Part shown: positions 1 to 5,212 of the stretch, piece by piece
Position numbering within the stretch: position 1 is the first letter of the stretch
Layout of the letters: the number at the start of each line of letters is the position of its first letter
NCBI GenBank assembly: GCA_027032855.1
Contig: JALVLX010000068.1
Span: forward strand, 1-5,212
Direction: 5' to 3'
Source of the DNA: Flavobacteriales bacterium
GTDB lineage: Bacteria > Bacteroidota > Bacteroidia > Flavobacteriales > Flavobacteriaceae
DNA length: 5,212 nt
The notes under the pieces: generated by a model
Seen by the model: only the letters and a program-made list of their open reading frames with translations
Told to the model about the DNA's origin: nothing
Database searches by the model: none
Program-made: the position numbers and the translations under genes

Positions 1-395
1 CTCAAGTCTTCAGGTGTAGGCTTTTTATGTTTGCCATAGAGCGAAATGATAGGCAATCCGGTTTTCTTATCTTTTGAATTGGCTACATGCTCACCCGCCG
101 ATGCTTTGCCACGAAAACCGTGTTCCGGTGCAAAAACTTTTACAATATGAACGCCACGTTGTAACAATGTATCAACCAAATGCGTTCCGTTTATTTCAGA
201 AGTTTGATTACCAACAATAGCAACGCGTTTATTCTTAATTAAAGGTAAATAAGCTTTCATATCATATGCTCCGGGCAAAATCGTCGTGTTTTGTTCGTAT
301 TTTTGAAACGAAATCTTTTCTTTTGACGAACTTTTACACGAAAAAAAGAATAAAAATAGGACAATACTTAATAAATATGTATTTTTGGCATGCAT
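1..395 (-). CDS. NamZ-like exo-beta-N-acetylmuramidase lipoprotein (DUF1343), N-terminal part
   Basis: Partial gene: its N-terminal 131 residues are present and the rest lies beyond the left edge. Reading the minus strand from the ATG at 395 gives a short basic start, a hydrophobic stretch (about residues 7-18) and a lipobox-like FFSC with Cys20, so an exported, lipid-anchored protein is likely. The mature part carries the start of the DUF1343 fold: VGNQTS (61-66), FAPEHGFRG (88-96), AGEHV (100-104) and TGLPIISLYG followed by PTPEDL (112-131). DUF1343 proteins include NamZ, which removes terminal N-acetylmuramic acid from peptidoglycan fragments (family GH171). A role in wall turnover or MurNAc recovery is inferred from the family. 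The Glu-His of PEHG (91-92) is probably in the active-site region, also by inference. The other nearby ATG (391) hits a stop after seven codons, so 395 is the start. The gene is divergent from the permease with almost no space between them. Confidence 0.86.
   Translation of the reverse strand, partial: MHAKNTYLLSIVLFLFFFSCKSSSKEKISFQKYEQNTTILPGAYDMKAYLPLIKNKRVAIVGNQTSEINGTHLVDTLLQRGVHIVKVFAPEHGFRGKASAGEHVANSKDKKTGLPIISLYGKHKKPTPEDL
380..387 (+). promoter_or_regulatory. Candidate Bacteroidota -7 box for the permease gene
   Basis: TATTTTTG is a perfect match to the Bacteroidota -7 element TAnnTTTG. It lies about 21 bases before the TTG at 409, so transcription would begin a few bases before that codon. 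No convincing -33 TTTG is visible upstream, and the region is T-rich, so a chance match is possible. If real, the promoter sits inside the first codons of the divergent lipoprotein gene and argues against using the TTG at 385. Confidence 0.35.
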
Positions 396-408
396 AAATT
401 CCGGTATT

Positions 409-1641
409 TTGAATAGTAATTTTTTTATTGCCAAACGCCTCATACGTTCGGGAGACCACAAAAATAAGATTTCTTCCCCGATTATTAAAATCGCCATCAC
501 TTCTATTGCGATTGGTGTTATCATTATGTTGATTTCAATGGCAACCGGTTTTGGTTTGCAACATAAAATCCGAGAAAAAATATCGGCGTTTTCAGGTCAT
601 ATAATTATCAGCAATTATGATACCAATCACTCCGGATTGACCTTAAAGCCTGTTTCATTAAAACAAGATTTTTATCCGAAATTTAAACAAATAGACGGTA
701 TTAAAAATGTTCAAGCTTTTGCTACCATCGGTGGGATTATCCGTACAGAGCATGATTTCGAAGGGATTATACTCAAAGGTGTAGATAGTTTGTATCAATG
801 GGATTTGTTTAAACCATACCTGATTCAAGGCCGGATTCCGCATTTCGGAAAACACATGAATGACAGCATCATCATATCCAAAACCATTGCCGACCGGCTA
901 CATTTGAAACTACATCAAAAAATTAATACGTTTTTTCTACGCCAAGGTTCTCAAAAACCGCAATTGCGCGTATTTAAAATAGCCGGTATTTATGATTCGG
1001 GGTTTGAAGATTTTGACAAAACTTATATCATCGGTGATTTAAAAATGGTACAAAGACTTTACAGGTGGAAAGATACTCTGGCAGGTGGTTTTGAAGTAGT
1101 GTTAAATAACTTTGACCTAATTACGGAAAAAACCAACGAAATTTACGAAAATGTCCCTTCTACCCTAAATACCGAATCGATTATTGATAAATACCCGTTG
1201 ATTTTCAATTGGCTTAACATGTTCGATTTCAACATCTTACTAATATTGGTTATCATTATTTTCATTGCCGGTCTCAATATGATTACAACCTTGCTGGTAA
1301 TGATATTTGAAAAACGCCAATTTGTTGCCATTATGAAAGTTTTGGGGAGTTCGAACAGAAAATTGCAAAAAATCTTCTTGATTCAAGCAGCCTACATAAT
1401 AAGTATCGGATTATTAATCGGAAACATCATCGGTTTAGGCTTGATATTTTTACAAAAGCATTTTGGTTTTATCAAGCTGAATCCTGAAACCTACTATGTA
1501 CGGACAGCCCCCGTATTCATTACCATAAAAGACATTATTCTACTCAATGCCGGTGTTTTAATCGCCATTCTTATCATGCTTATGCTACCGGTTTTAGTGA
1601 TTAGTAAGATTTCTCCGGTTAAGGTTTTGAAGTATGATTAA
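409..1641 (+). CDS. LolC/LolE-type FtsX-family ABC transporter permease
   Basis: Inner-membrane permease of the FtsX/MacB class, about 410 residues, the usual size for LolC/E-like proteins. With residues counted from the TTG at 385, there is one membrane segment near the N-terminus (about 33-56), a large periplasmic MacB-like core domain (about 57-278) and three C-terminal membrane segments (about 281-308, 329-356 and 383-407). The FtsX signature is seen after the second segment as FEKRQFVAIMKVLGSS, and the end (KISPVKVLKYD) is typical of the family. Such permeases work with a LolD-like ATPase, for example to release lipoproteins from the inner membrane; no ATPase gene is in this window, so the substrate is inferred only. 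No ATG, and no GTG, is available near the start. The TTG at 409 gives MNSNFFIAKRL, which resembles the N-terminus of Bacteroidota relatives. The TTG at 385 would add eight residues and overlap the divergent gene by 11 bp. Confidence 0.86.
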   Translation: MNSNFFIAKRLIRSGDHKNKISSPIIKIAITSIAIGVIIMLISMATGFGLQHKIREKISAFSGHIIISNYDTNHSGLTLKPVSLKQDFYPKFKQIDGIKNVQAFATIGGIIRTEHDFEGIILKGVDSLYQWDLFKPYLIQGRIPHFGKHMNDSIIISKTIADRLHLKLHQKINTFFLRQGSQKPQLRVFKIAGIYDSGFEDFDKTYIIGDLKMVQRLYRWKDTLAGGFEVVLNNFDLITEKTNEIYENVPSTLNTESIIDKYPLIFNWLNMFDFNILLILVIIIFIAGLNMITTLLVMIFEKRQFVAIMKVLGSSNRKLQKIFLIQAAYIISIGLLIGNIIGLGLIFLQKHFGFIKLNPETYYVRTAPVFITIKDIILLNAGVLIAILIMLMLPVLVISKISPVKVLKYD

Positions 1642-1642
1642 T

Positions 1643-1666
1643 TGATGAACTGATGAATTGATGATT
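1643..1666. repeat. Three-copy 8-nt microrepeat
   Basis: Three consecutive 8-base units, TGATGAAC, TGATGAAT and TGATGATT, start two bases after the permease stop codon. The last unit runs into the first copy of the larger tandem repeat. A simple replication-slippage repeat is the plain explanation. Confidence 0.7.
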
Positions 1667-1832
1667 TGTTGTGCTTCGTAGAATATTCAGGTTTTTCGAT
1701 GATTGTATCATACTTCGTACATAATCCTGCTTTTAATTTGAGGAAATGATGATTTTTTGTACTTCAAAGAATACTTTGCGTTTTTATGATTGTTTACTAC
1801 TTCGTACATAATCCTGCTTTTAATTTGAGGAA
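1660..1832. repeat. Nested tandem duplication, unit about 87 bp
   Basis: Two tandem copies of a unit of 87-88 bp: 1660-1747 and 1748-1832. The last 35 bases of the shared part are identical (1711-1745 and 1798-1832, beginning TACTTCGTACATAATCC), while the first halves have drifted by several substitutions and one single-base indel. Each unit also looks internally duplicated: GATGATT (ATGATT in the last copy) followed by a CTTCGTA-like word recurs at 1660, 1698, 1748 and about 1787, giving two half-units per copy. There is no terminal inverted repeat or transposase, so this is not a recognisable insertion sequence. Confidence 0.85.
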
Positions 1833-1858
1833 TGAGGAAAAGAGGAACTGAAAAGTAG

Positions 1859-1903
1859 GGCGCTGAGTGATCCCGATTATCATCGGGATTGTACCGAAGC
1901 GCC
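1859..1903. repeat. REP-like two-tier inverted repeat (hairpin)
   Basis: The inner stem is a perfect 8 bp, ATCCCGAT (1870-1877) with ATCGGGAT (1882-1889), around a 4-base loop TATC. The outer stem is a perfect 6 bp, GGCGCT (1859-1864) with AGCGCC (1898-1903). Unpaired GAGTG and an 8-base arm separate the stems, so the whole folds as a cruciform or hairpin with an asymmetric internal loop. From memory it resembles short dispersed intergenic palindromes common in Bacteroidota genomes. It could also slow transcription from both converging genes, but no T-tract follows on either strand, so I do not call it a terminator. Confidence 0.75.
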
Positions 1904-1941
1904 ATTCTCAATTTTCAATTCAAACATTTTACTAAAACCTT

Positions 1942-2601
1942 CTAACTAAAATATATTTTCAACAAAATGATTCCTACCAAAGGAATTGTCAAATTATCTA
2001 AACCCGATAATGAAATAGCTTCAACAAACGTCATAACAGCCGAAAAAACGACTATCATCAAATAAAAATACGTATCGTCAAAACCGGATGCTTGTAAAAA
2101 GTAAAATGCTAAAAACATCGTCACAAGAAAAAATGCCAATGACCCACCCCATGATTTTTGTGAACCGAAAAATCTGTATTTTTTAACAGGAAATGCCTGA
2201 CCAACCAAAGCTGCAGCCGGATCGGCAAAAACAACAATGGCAAATGGTAAATAAAAATAGATATTTTGACCGGTTTTCATGTACAACAAGAAAAGCAACC
2301 ACGAGCTCCACACAAAAAACAATTCACCGTAAGATTTTCGTTTAACGGCAAATATAGATTGAAACAGTCCCTTCTTTTTTGATACATATAATATTAATGT
2401 AAAACTTAAAGTCAGCACCAGTACCACAAAATGATTGTCCAAAAATTCCGGATAGGTCAATGCGACAATGCCTGAACCTACATGTGCCATTTTCCGGGTC
2501 CATTCGGTTGAAATATTTAAATAACGATAGGATAATTCCGCTATAAGCATCACACCAATCAAAGCTGCAGAATAAATCAAAAAAAGATAAAAATCATTCA
2601 T
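1942..2601 (-). CDS. CTP-dependent lipid kinase family membrane protein (DGK1/SEC59/VTE5-like), paralogue A
   Basis: A 219-residue, very hydrophobic protein with about seven predicted membrane segments. Motifs fit the dolichol/phytol/diacylglycerol kinase family that uses CTP: TRKMAH near the start (35-40), ADPAAALVG (126-134), GSQKSWGGS (146-154) and SGLDNLTIP (199-207). The family phosphorylates a lipid or isoprenoid alcohol in the membrane. The actual substrate here (phytol, a polyprenol or diacylglycerol) cannot be read from sequence. Automated annotation may call it phosphatidate cytidylyltransferase, but it is shorter than CdsA and lacks the KRxxxKD...HGGxxDR signature. It lies 20 bp downstream of a paralogue with which it is about 53% identical without gaps (hand count, 117 of 219), so the two are probably co-transcribed. 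Sampled lines are about 39% GC, like the neighbourhood and unlike the paralogue. Confidence 0.82.
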   Translation of the reverse strand: MNDFYLFLIYSAALIGVMLIAELSYRYLNISTEWTRKMAHVGSGIVALTYPEFLDNHFVVLVLTLSFTLILYVSKKKGLFQSIFAVKRKSYGELFFVWSSWLLFLLYMKTGQNIYFYLPFAIVVFADPAAALVGQAFPVKKYRFFGSQKSWGGSLAFFLVTMFLAFYFLQASGFDDTYFYLMIVVFSAVMTFVEAISLSGLDNLTIPLVGIILLKIYFS

Positions 2602-2621
2602 AGCAATTATTTTAACGCAAT

Positions 2622-3281
2622 TTAATTAAAATAAAAATATAATAAAATAATCGCCATAACCGGCACACTCATATTATCAAATCCCGAAAAAGAAATAACT
2701 TCAACAAAACTTATTACAACTGAAAATACAAATACAAATAAATATAAATAAGGCTCATCATAATTAGCAGCCGGAATTAATAAAAAGGAAAGAAACATTG
2801 TAATAATAAAAAAAGTAATTGAACCACCCAATGATTTTTGAGAACCAATAAGCTTAAATTTTTTTATAGGTAAAACGTAACCAACTAAAGCTGCAAAAGA
2901 ATCGGCAAAAACAACTATTGACAATGGTAAATAAAAATAAATATCATTATTAAAAGTTTTGAACAGCACAAAAAGCAACCAAATATTCCAAACAAAAAGT
3001 ATTTCTCCTATCGATTTACGGTTAATATCAAAAATTGAAGGGAAATAACCATAGTGTTTTGAAAACAATAAAAAAACGAAAAAAATAAATGACAAAACAA
3101 AAATAACCCAATGACTATCACCAAAATGAGGATATGTCAAAGAAATAATACCGGCTCCAATATGAGCTACCTTTCTTGTAACCTCACTAGCCCAATGCAA
3201 ATAGCTGTAAGTAAATTCAGCAATAAACAATACTATAAAAAATAACGTACCGTAAATCAAAATAAGGTAGAAATCATTCAT
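2622..3281 (-). CDS. CTP-dependent lipid kinase family membrane protein (DGK1/SEC59/VTE5-like), paralogue B
   Basis: Also 219 residues, starting with the same MNDFYL and aligning end to end with the downstream copy. The family motifs are kept: TRKVAH (35-40), FADSFAALVG (125-134), GSQKSLGGS (146-154) and SGFDNMSVP (199-207), as are the membrane segments. It is therefore probably active, with the same general role of phosphorylating a membrane lipid alcohol using CTP; the substrate may differ from that of the other copy. It is first in the two-gene minus-strand unit, with 77 bp between its ATG and the divergent aroC. Four sampled 60-base lines give about 25% GC by hand count, against about 39% for its paralogue, and codons such as AGA and T/A-ending ones are frequent. 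This could mean separate acquisition or long independent drift rather than a recent local duplication. Confidence 0.81.
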   Translation of the reverse strand: MNDFYLILIYGTLFFIVLFIAEFTYSYLHWASEVTRKVAHIGAGIISLTYPHFGDSHWVIFVLSFIFFVFLLFSKHYGYFPSIFDINRKSIGEILFVWNIWLLFVLFKTFNNDIYFYLPLSIVVFADSFAALVGYVLPIKKFKLIGSQKSLGGSITFFIITMFLSFLLIPAANYDEPYLYLFVFVFSVVISFVEVISFSGFDNMSVPVMAIILLYFYFN

Positions 3282-3290
3282 CTAATTATT

Positions 3291-3324
3291 TTTGCCCAAA
3301 ATAAGAAAAAAAATTGTAATTTTA
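3291..3324 (+). promoter_or_regulatory. Possible aroC promoter
   Basis: TTTG at 3291-3294 and TAATTTTA at 3317-3324 resemble the Bacteroidota -33 and -7 elements, the latter with one mismatch to TAnnTTTG. The spacing (22 bases) is slightly long. It lies 34 bases before the aroC ATG in the 77-bp divergent gap. The area is so AT-rich that chance matches are likely. Confidence 0.3.
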
Positions 3325-3358
3325 ACAACTCATTTTCACTTTCTTTAAAAGCAAAAAA

Positions 3359-4417
3359 ATGAACAGTTTTGGTAAAATATTCCGTTTAACGAGTTTTGGA
3401 GAATCTCACGGTCCGGCTATTGGTGGCATTATTGACGGTATGCCGGCAGGTATTAGCATTAATTTTGAAACTGTTCAACAAGTACTAGACCGTCGTCGTC
3501 CCGGTCAATCAAAACTCACTACCCAACGGCGTGAGGCTGATAAAGTTGAATTTTTATCGGGCATTTTTGAAGGCAAAACTACCGGAACACCTATCGGTTT
3601 TATCATCAAAAACACGAATGAAAAATCCGGTGACTATGCCCACTTGAAAAATGCTTATCGCCCGTCTCATGCAGATTTTACTTACGACAAAAAATACGGA
3701 CACCGCGACCACCGTGGTGGCGGACGTAGCAGTGCACGCACTACCGCAAGCATCGTAGTGGCCGGCGTACTGGCACAACAAATCATTCCGGACATAAATA
3801 TTTCCGCTTATGTAAATGCTGTAGGCGAGCTTAAATTAGACAAGGATTACTCACAATTGGATTTGAACCAAACAGAGCAAACACCTGTCCGTTGTCCCGA
3901 CTTAAACATGGCACAAAAATTTATCGACCTGATAGAAAAAACCAAAAAGAACGGCGATACCGTAGGCGGACAAGTAACCTGCGTTATCCGGAATGTTCCC
4001 GTAGGACTTGGCGAACCTTTGTTTGACAAATTGCAAGCCCGTTTGGCGTATGCCATGATGAATATACCTGCCGTGAAAGGTTTTGAATACGGTAGCGGAT
4101 TTAAAGGAAGTGAAATGTACGGTAGCCGTCATAATGATATATTCAATCCTGACAGCTCTACAAAAACCAACTTTTCCGGCGGTATTCAAGGTGGTATATC
4201 AAACGGCATGGATATCTATTTCACATTGGCCTTCAAGCCCGTAGCAACTTTGATGCAAACACAAAAAAGTATTGACAACAAAGGAAAAAGCATAGAGTTG
4301 GAAGGCAAAGGACGCCACGACGCCTGTGTTGTACCACGTGCCGTTCCTATAGTTGAAGCTTTGGCTGCAATGGTTATAGCAGATTTTCACCTTATACAAA
4401 AAACAAGAGGCTTATGA
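3359..4417 (+). CDS. aroC: Chorismate synthase
   Basis: Last enzyme of the shikimate pathway: converts 5-enolpyruvylshikimate-3-phosphate to chorismate, using reduced FMN as a catalytic cofactor, in the cytoplasm. At 352 residues it is full length for the family. All three family signatures are present: GESHG...DGMPAG (14-31), RDHRGGGRSSAR (116-127) and GRHDACVVPRAVPIVEA (318-334). The two conserved histidines are seen as His17 in GESHG and His104 in RPSHAD. GDTVGG (199-204) and GGIQGGISNG (274-283) fit the FMN and substrate site. The second signature reads SARTTAS where many relatives have SARETA; the position is variable in the motif, so activity is not in doubt. The ATG at 3359 follows an A-rich leader without a Shine-Dalgarno sequence. 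Its TGA overlaps the next gene's ATG as ATGA, so the two are likely translationally coupled. Confidence 0.98.
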   Translation: MNSFGKIFRLTSFGESHGPAIGGIIDGMPAGISINFETVQQVLDRRRPGQSKLTTQRREADKVEFLSGIFEGKTTGTPIGFIIKNTNEKSGDYAHLKNAYRPSHADFTYDKKYGHRDHRGGGRSSARTTASIVVAGVLAQQIIPDINISAYVNAVGELKLDKDYSQLDLNQTEQTPVRCPDLNMAQKFIDLIEKTKKNGDTVGGQVTCVIRNVPVGLGEPLFDKLQARLAYAMMNIPAVKGFEYGSGFKGSEMYGSRHNDIFNPDSSTKTNFSGGIQGGISNGMDIYFTLAFKPVATLMQTQKSIDNKGKSIELEGKGRHDACVVPRAVPIVEALAAMVIADFHLIQKTRGL

Positions 4418-4887
4418 AACATCTCTATCTCATCAGACACGGCAAAGCTACCCATAAACCAATGCCGGACAGCAAAAGATATTTGACTGAAAAAGGTATT
4501 AAACGGACTACAAAATACGCTCGTATTTTAGTAGAACAGAACATTAAACCCGACCTAATTGTCAGTAGTCCGGCCGTACGCGCTTTGCAAACAGCTGAAA
4601 TCATTGCTGAAATACTTGAATATCCGGTACAAGAAATCCAAATCAATCCGGTATTCTACTTTGAGCCTGAGCGAGAGGTTATAAACCAAATAAAAAGTTT
4701 TTCCGACAAATACGACCATATTTTTATGGTTGGGCATAATCCTATTTGGACAGATTTGGCTGACCAATTTTCTGAAGACGCACTGTGGCATTTGCGAACC
4801 AGTGGCATCTTCGGCACGAGATTTGACACAGATACATGGCAAAATATATTACAGTCATCAAGACAAAACACAATACTTATTAATTAA
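4414..4887 (+). CDS. SixA-like histidine phosphatase
   Basis: A 157-residue cytoplasmic protein of the histidine phosphatase (phosphoglycerate mutase-like) superfamily, close to SixA in length and layout. LIRHGKA (6-12) carries the phospho-accepting His9 with Arg8. SSPAVRALQTAE (51-62) supplies the second arginine, Arg56, and MVGHNP (105-110) the second histidine, His108. The SixA-like LTEKG (24-28) and a late TSGI (129-132) are also present. In E. coli SixA removes phosphate from phosphohistidine, on phosphotransferase-system proteins; the target here is unknown, and small-molecule phosphatase activity is possible. The gene overlaps aroC by 4 bp (ATGA at 4414-4417) and is followed after 11 bp by the M20 gene, so the three probably form one transcript. 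I leave the symbol blank because orthology to sixA cannot be shown from sequence alone. Confidence 0.91.
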   Translation: MKHLYLIRHGKATHKPMPDSKRYLTEKGIKRTTKYARILVEQNIKPDLIVSSPAVRALQTAEIIAEILEYPVQEIQINPVFYFEPEREVINQIKSFSDKYDHIFMVGHNPIWTDLADQFSEDALWHLRTSGIFGTRFDTDTWQNILQSSRQNTILIN

Positions 4888-4898
4888 AAATAAAGCTT

Positions 4899-5212
4899 AT
4901 GAAAAAACTCGTTTTATTACTCAACCTCGTTATCTTTACTGCCATGAGCATCAATGCTCAAAAGGAAAAAGATATCCAAAAAATGCTACCGGATTTGTTA
5001 GAATCCTACAAGTACATTCACCAACATCCCGAACTGTCATATATGGAATTCAAAACTTCCAAACTATTGGCTAACAAAATGCGCAGTTACGGTTTTAAAG
5101 TCACTGAAAATTTTGGAGGCACAGGTATTGTAGCTATCATGAAAAACGGTAAAGGTCCAAAAATATTGATACGGACTGACATGGACGCCTTACCAATCTT
5201 AGAAAAAACCGG
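4899..5212 (+). CDS. Exported M20D-family metallo-amidohydrolase, N-terminal part
   Basis: Partial gene: 104 full codons, continuing beyond the right edge. It begins MKKLVLLLNL with a hydrophobic core up to about residue 18 and ends its signal at INAQ (18-21), a common Bacteroidota signal peptidase I site, so the enzyme is probably periplasmic or secreted. The mature part starts like M20D amidohydrolases (HipO/carboxypeptidase/IAA-amino acid hydrolase type): HQHPELSYMEFKTS (41-54), GTGIVA (74-79) and the conserved LIRTDMDALPI (90-100). The metal-binding Cys-Gly-His and later ligands lie outside the window, so catalytic completeness cannot be judged. The family cleaves N-acyl or aminoacyl amide bonds; the substrate is unknown. 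The ATG follows an AT-rich gap of 11 bp after the phosphatase stop, without a Shine-Dalgarno sequence, and co-transcription from aroC is likely. Confidence 0.92.
   Translation, partial: MKKLVLLLNLVIFTAMSINAQKEKDIQKMLPDLLESYKYIHQHPELSYMEFKTSKLLANKMRSYGFKVTENFGGTGIVAIMKNGKGPKILIRTDMDALPILEKT

Larger units (their letters stand above)
1642..1941. other. Gene-free convergent intergenic region with layered repeats
   Basis: About 300 bp lie between the stop of the permease (plus) and the stop of the distal lipid kinase (minus). I see no credible gene here. From left to right it holds an 8-nt microrepeat, a nested tandem duplication, a purine-rich stretch with three GAGGA words (1827-1846), a two-tier hairpin and an AT-rich tail (1904-1941). 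Since the flanking genes converge, transcription from both sides must end here, yet no hairpin with a clear T-tract is visible. Confidence 0.8.

Noticed and set aside
1711..1832. Two identical 35-bp repeats 52 bp apart, like a minimal CRISPR array.
   Set aside because: The would-be spacer is itself a drifted copy of the sequence upstream of the first repeat, there are only two copies, and no cas genes are nearby. It is a tandem duplication.
1859..1903. Intrinsic terminator for the convergent genes.
   Set aside because: No T-tract follows the hairpin on either strand, and the stem is interrupted by an asymmetric loop. A role in stopping transcription is possible but not shown.
1708..1911. A minus-strand open frame of 67 codons across the intergenic repeats.
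   Set aside because: It is made of the duplicated 35-bp core (the peptide repeats itself) plus the hairpin, with no recognisable domain and no coding pattern. It is a by-product of the repeat.
1942..3281. Calling the two membrane proteins phosphatidate cytidylyltransferase (CdsA).
   Set aside because: Both are short (219 residues) and lack the CdsA C-terminal KRxxxKD...HGGxxDR signature; the RKxxH and GSQKSxGGS motifs fit the CTP-dependent lipid kinase family better.
3554..4399. Several minus-strand open frames of 66-95 codons inside aroC.
   Set aside because: They are antisense to a well-conserved gene and have no recognisable domains. They are shadows of the aroC reading frame.
4730..5074. 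A plus-strand open frame of 114 codons overlapping the phosphatase and the M20 gene.
   Set aside because: It is in a different frame from both real genes, which show clear family motifs and a signal peptide; this frame shows none.

Overview
The window looks like ordinary chromosomal DNA from an AT-rich member of the Bacteroidota. The evidence is: A-rich leaders with no Shine-Dalgarno sequence before the genes, a perfect match to the Bacteroidota -7 promoter box (TAnnTTTG), a lipoprotein signal of the kind seen in that phylum, and protein families whose sequence flavour fits it (DUF1343/NamZ lipoprotein, LolE-like permease, chorismate synthase). The order or family cannot be fixed from the sequence alone.

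Layout. At the left edge, on the minus strand, is the N-terminal 131 residues of a NamZ-type (DUF1343, GH171) lipoprotein that runs off the window. Almost touching it and divergent is a plus-strand FtsX/LolE-type ABC permease with a probable TTG start. About 300 bp of gene-free DNA follows (1642-1941), lying between convergent genes. It holds an 8-nt microrepeat, a nested tandem duplication of about 87 bp, and a two-tier REP-like hairpin. Next come two adjacent minus-strand paralogues of 219 codons each (2622-3281, then 1942-2601), integral membrane proteins of the DGK1/SEC59/VTE5 CTP-dependent lipid kinase family. Divergent from them is a plus-strand run: aroC (chorismate synthase), a SixA-like histidine phosphatase overlapping it by 4 bp, and after 11 bp the start of a secreted M20D metallo-amidohydrolase that runs off the right edge.

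How the genes relate. Several products act at the envelope: cell-wall sugar hydrolysis (NamZ), envelope transport (permease), lipid or isoprenoid alcohol phosphorylation (the kinases) and an exported amidohydrolase. They do not form one obvious pathway. aroC supplies chorismate for aromatic amino acids, folate and quinones; its tight packing with sixA and the M20 gene suggests co-transcription rather than shared chemistry. No mobile element, CRISPR array, defence system or clearly new system was found. The points most worth a second look are the duplicated kinase genes with very different base composition, the nested intergenic repeat with its hairpin, and the abutting divergent starts near position 400.
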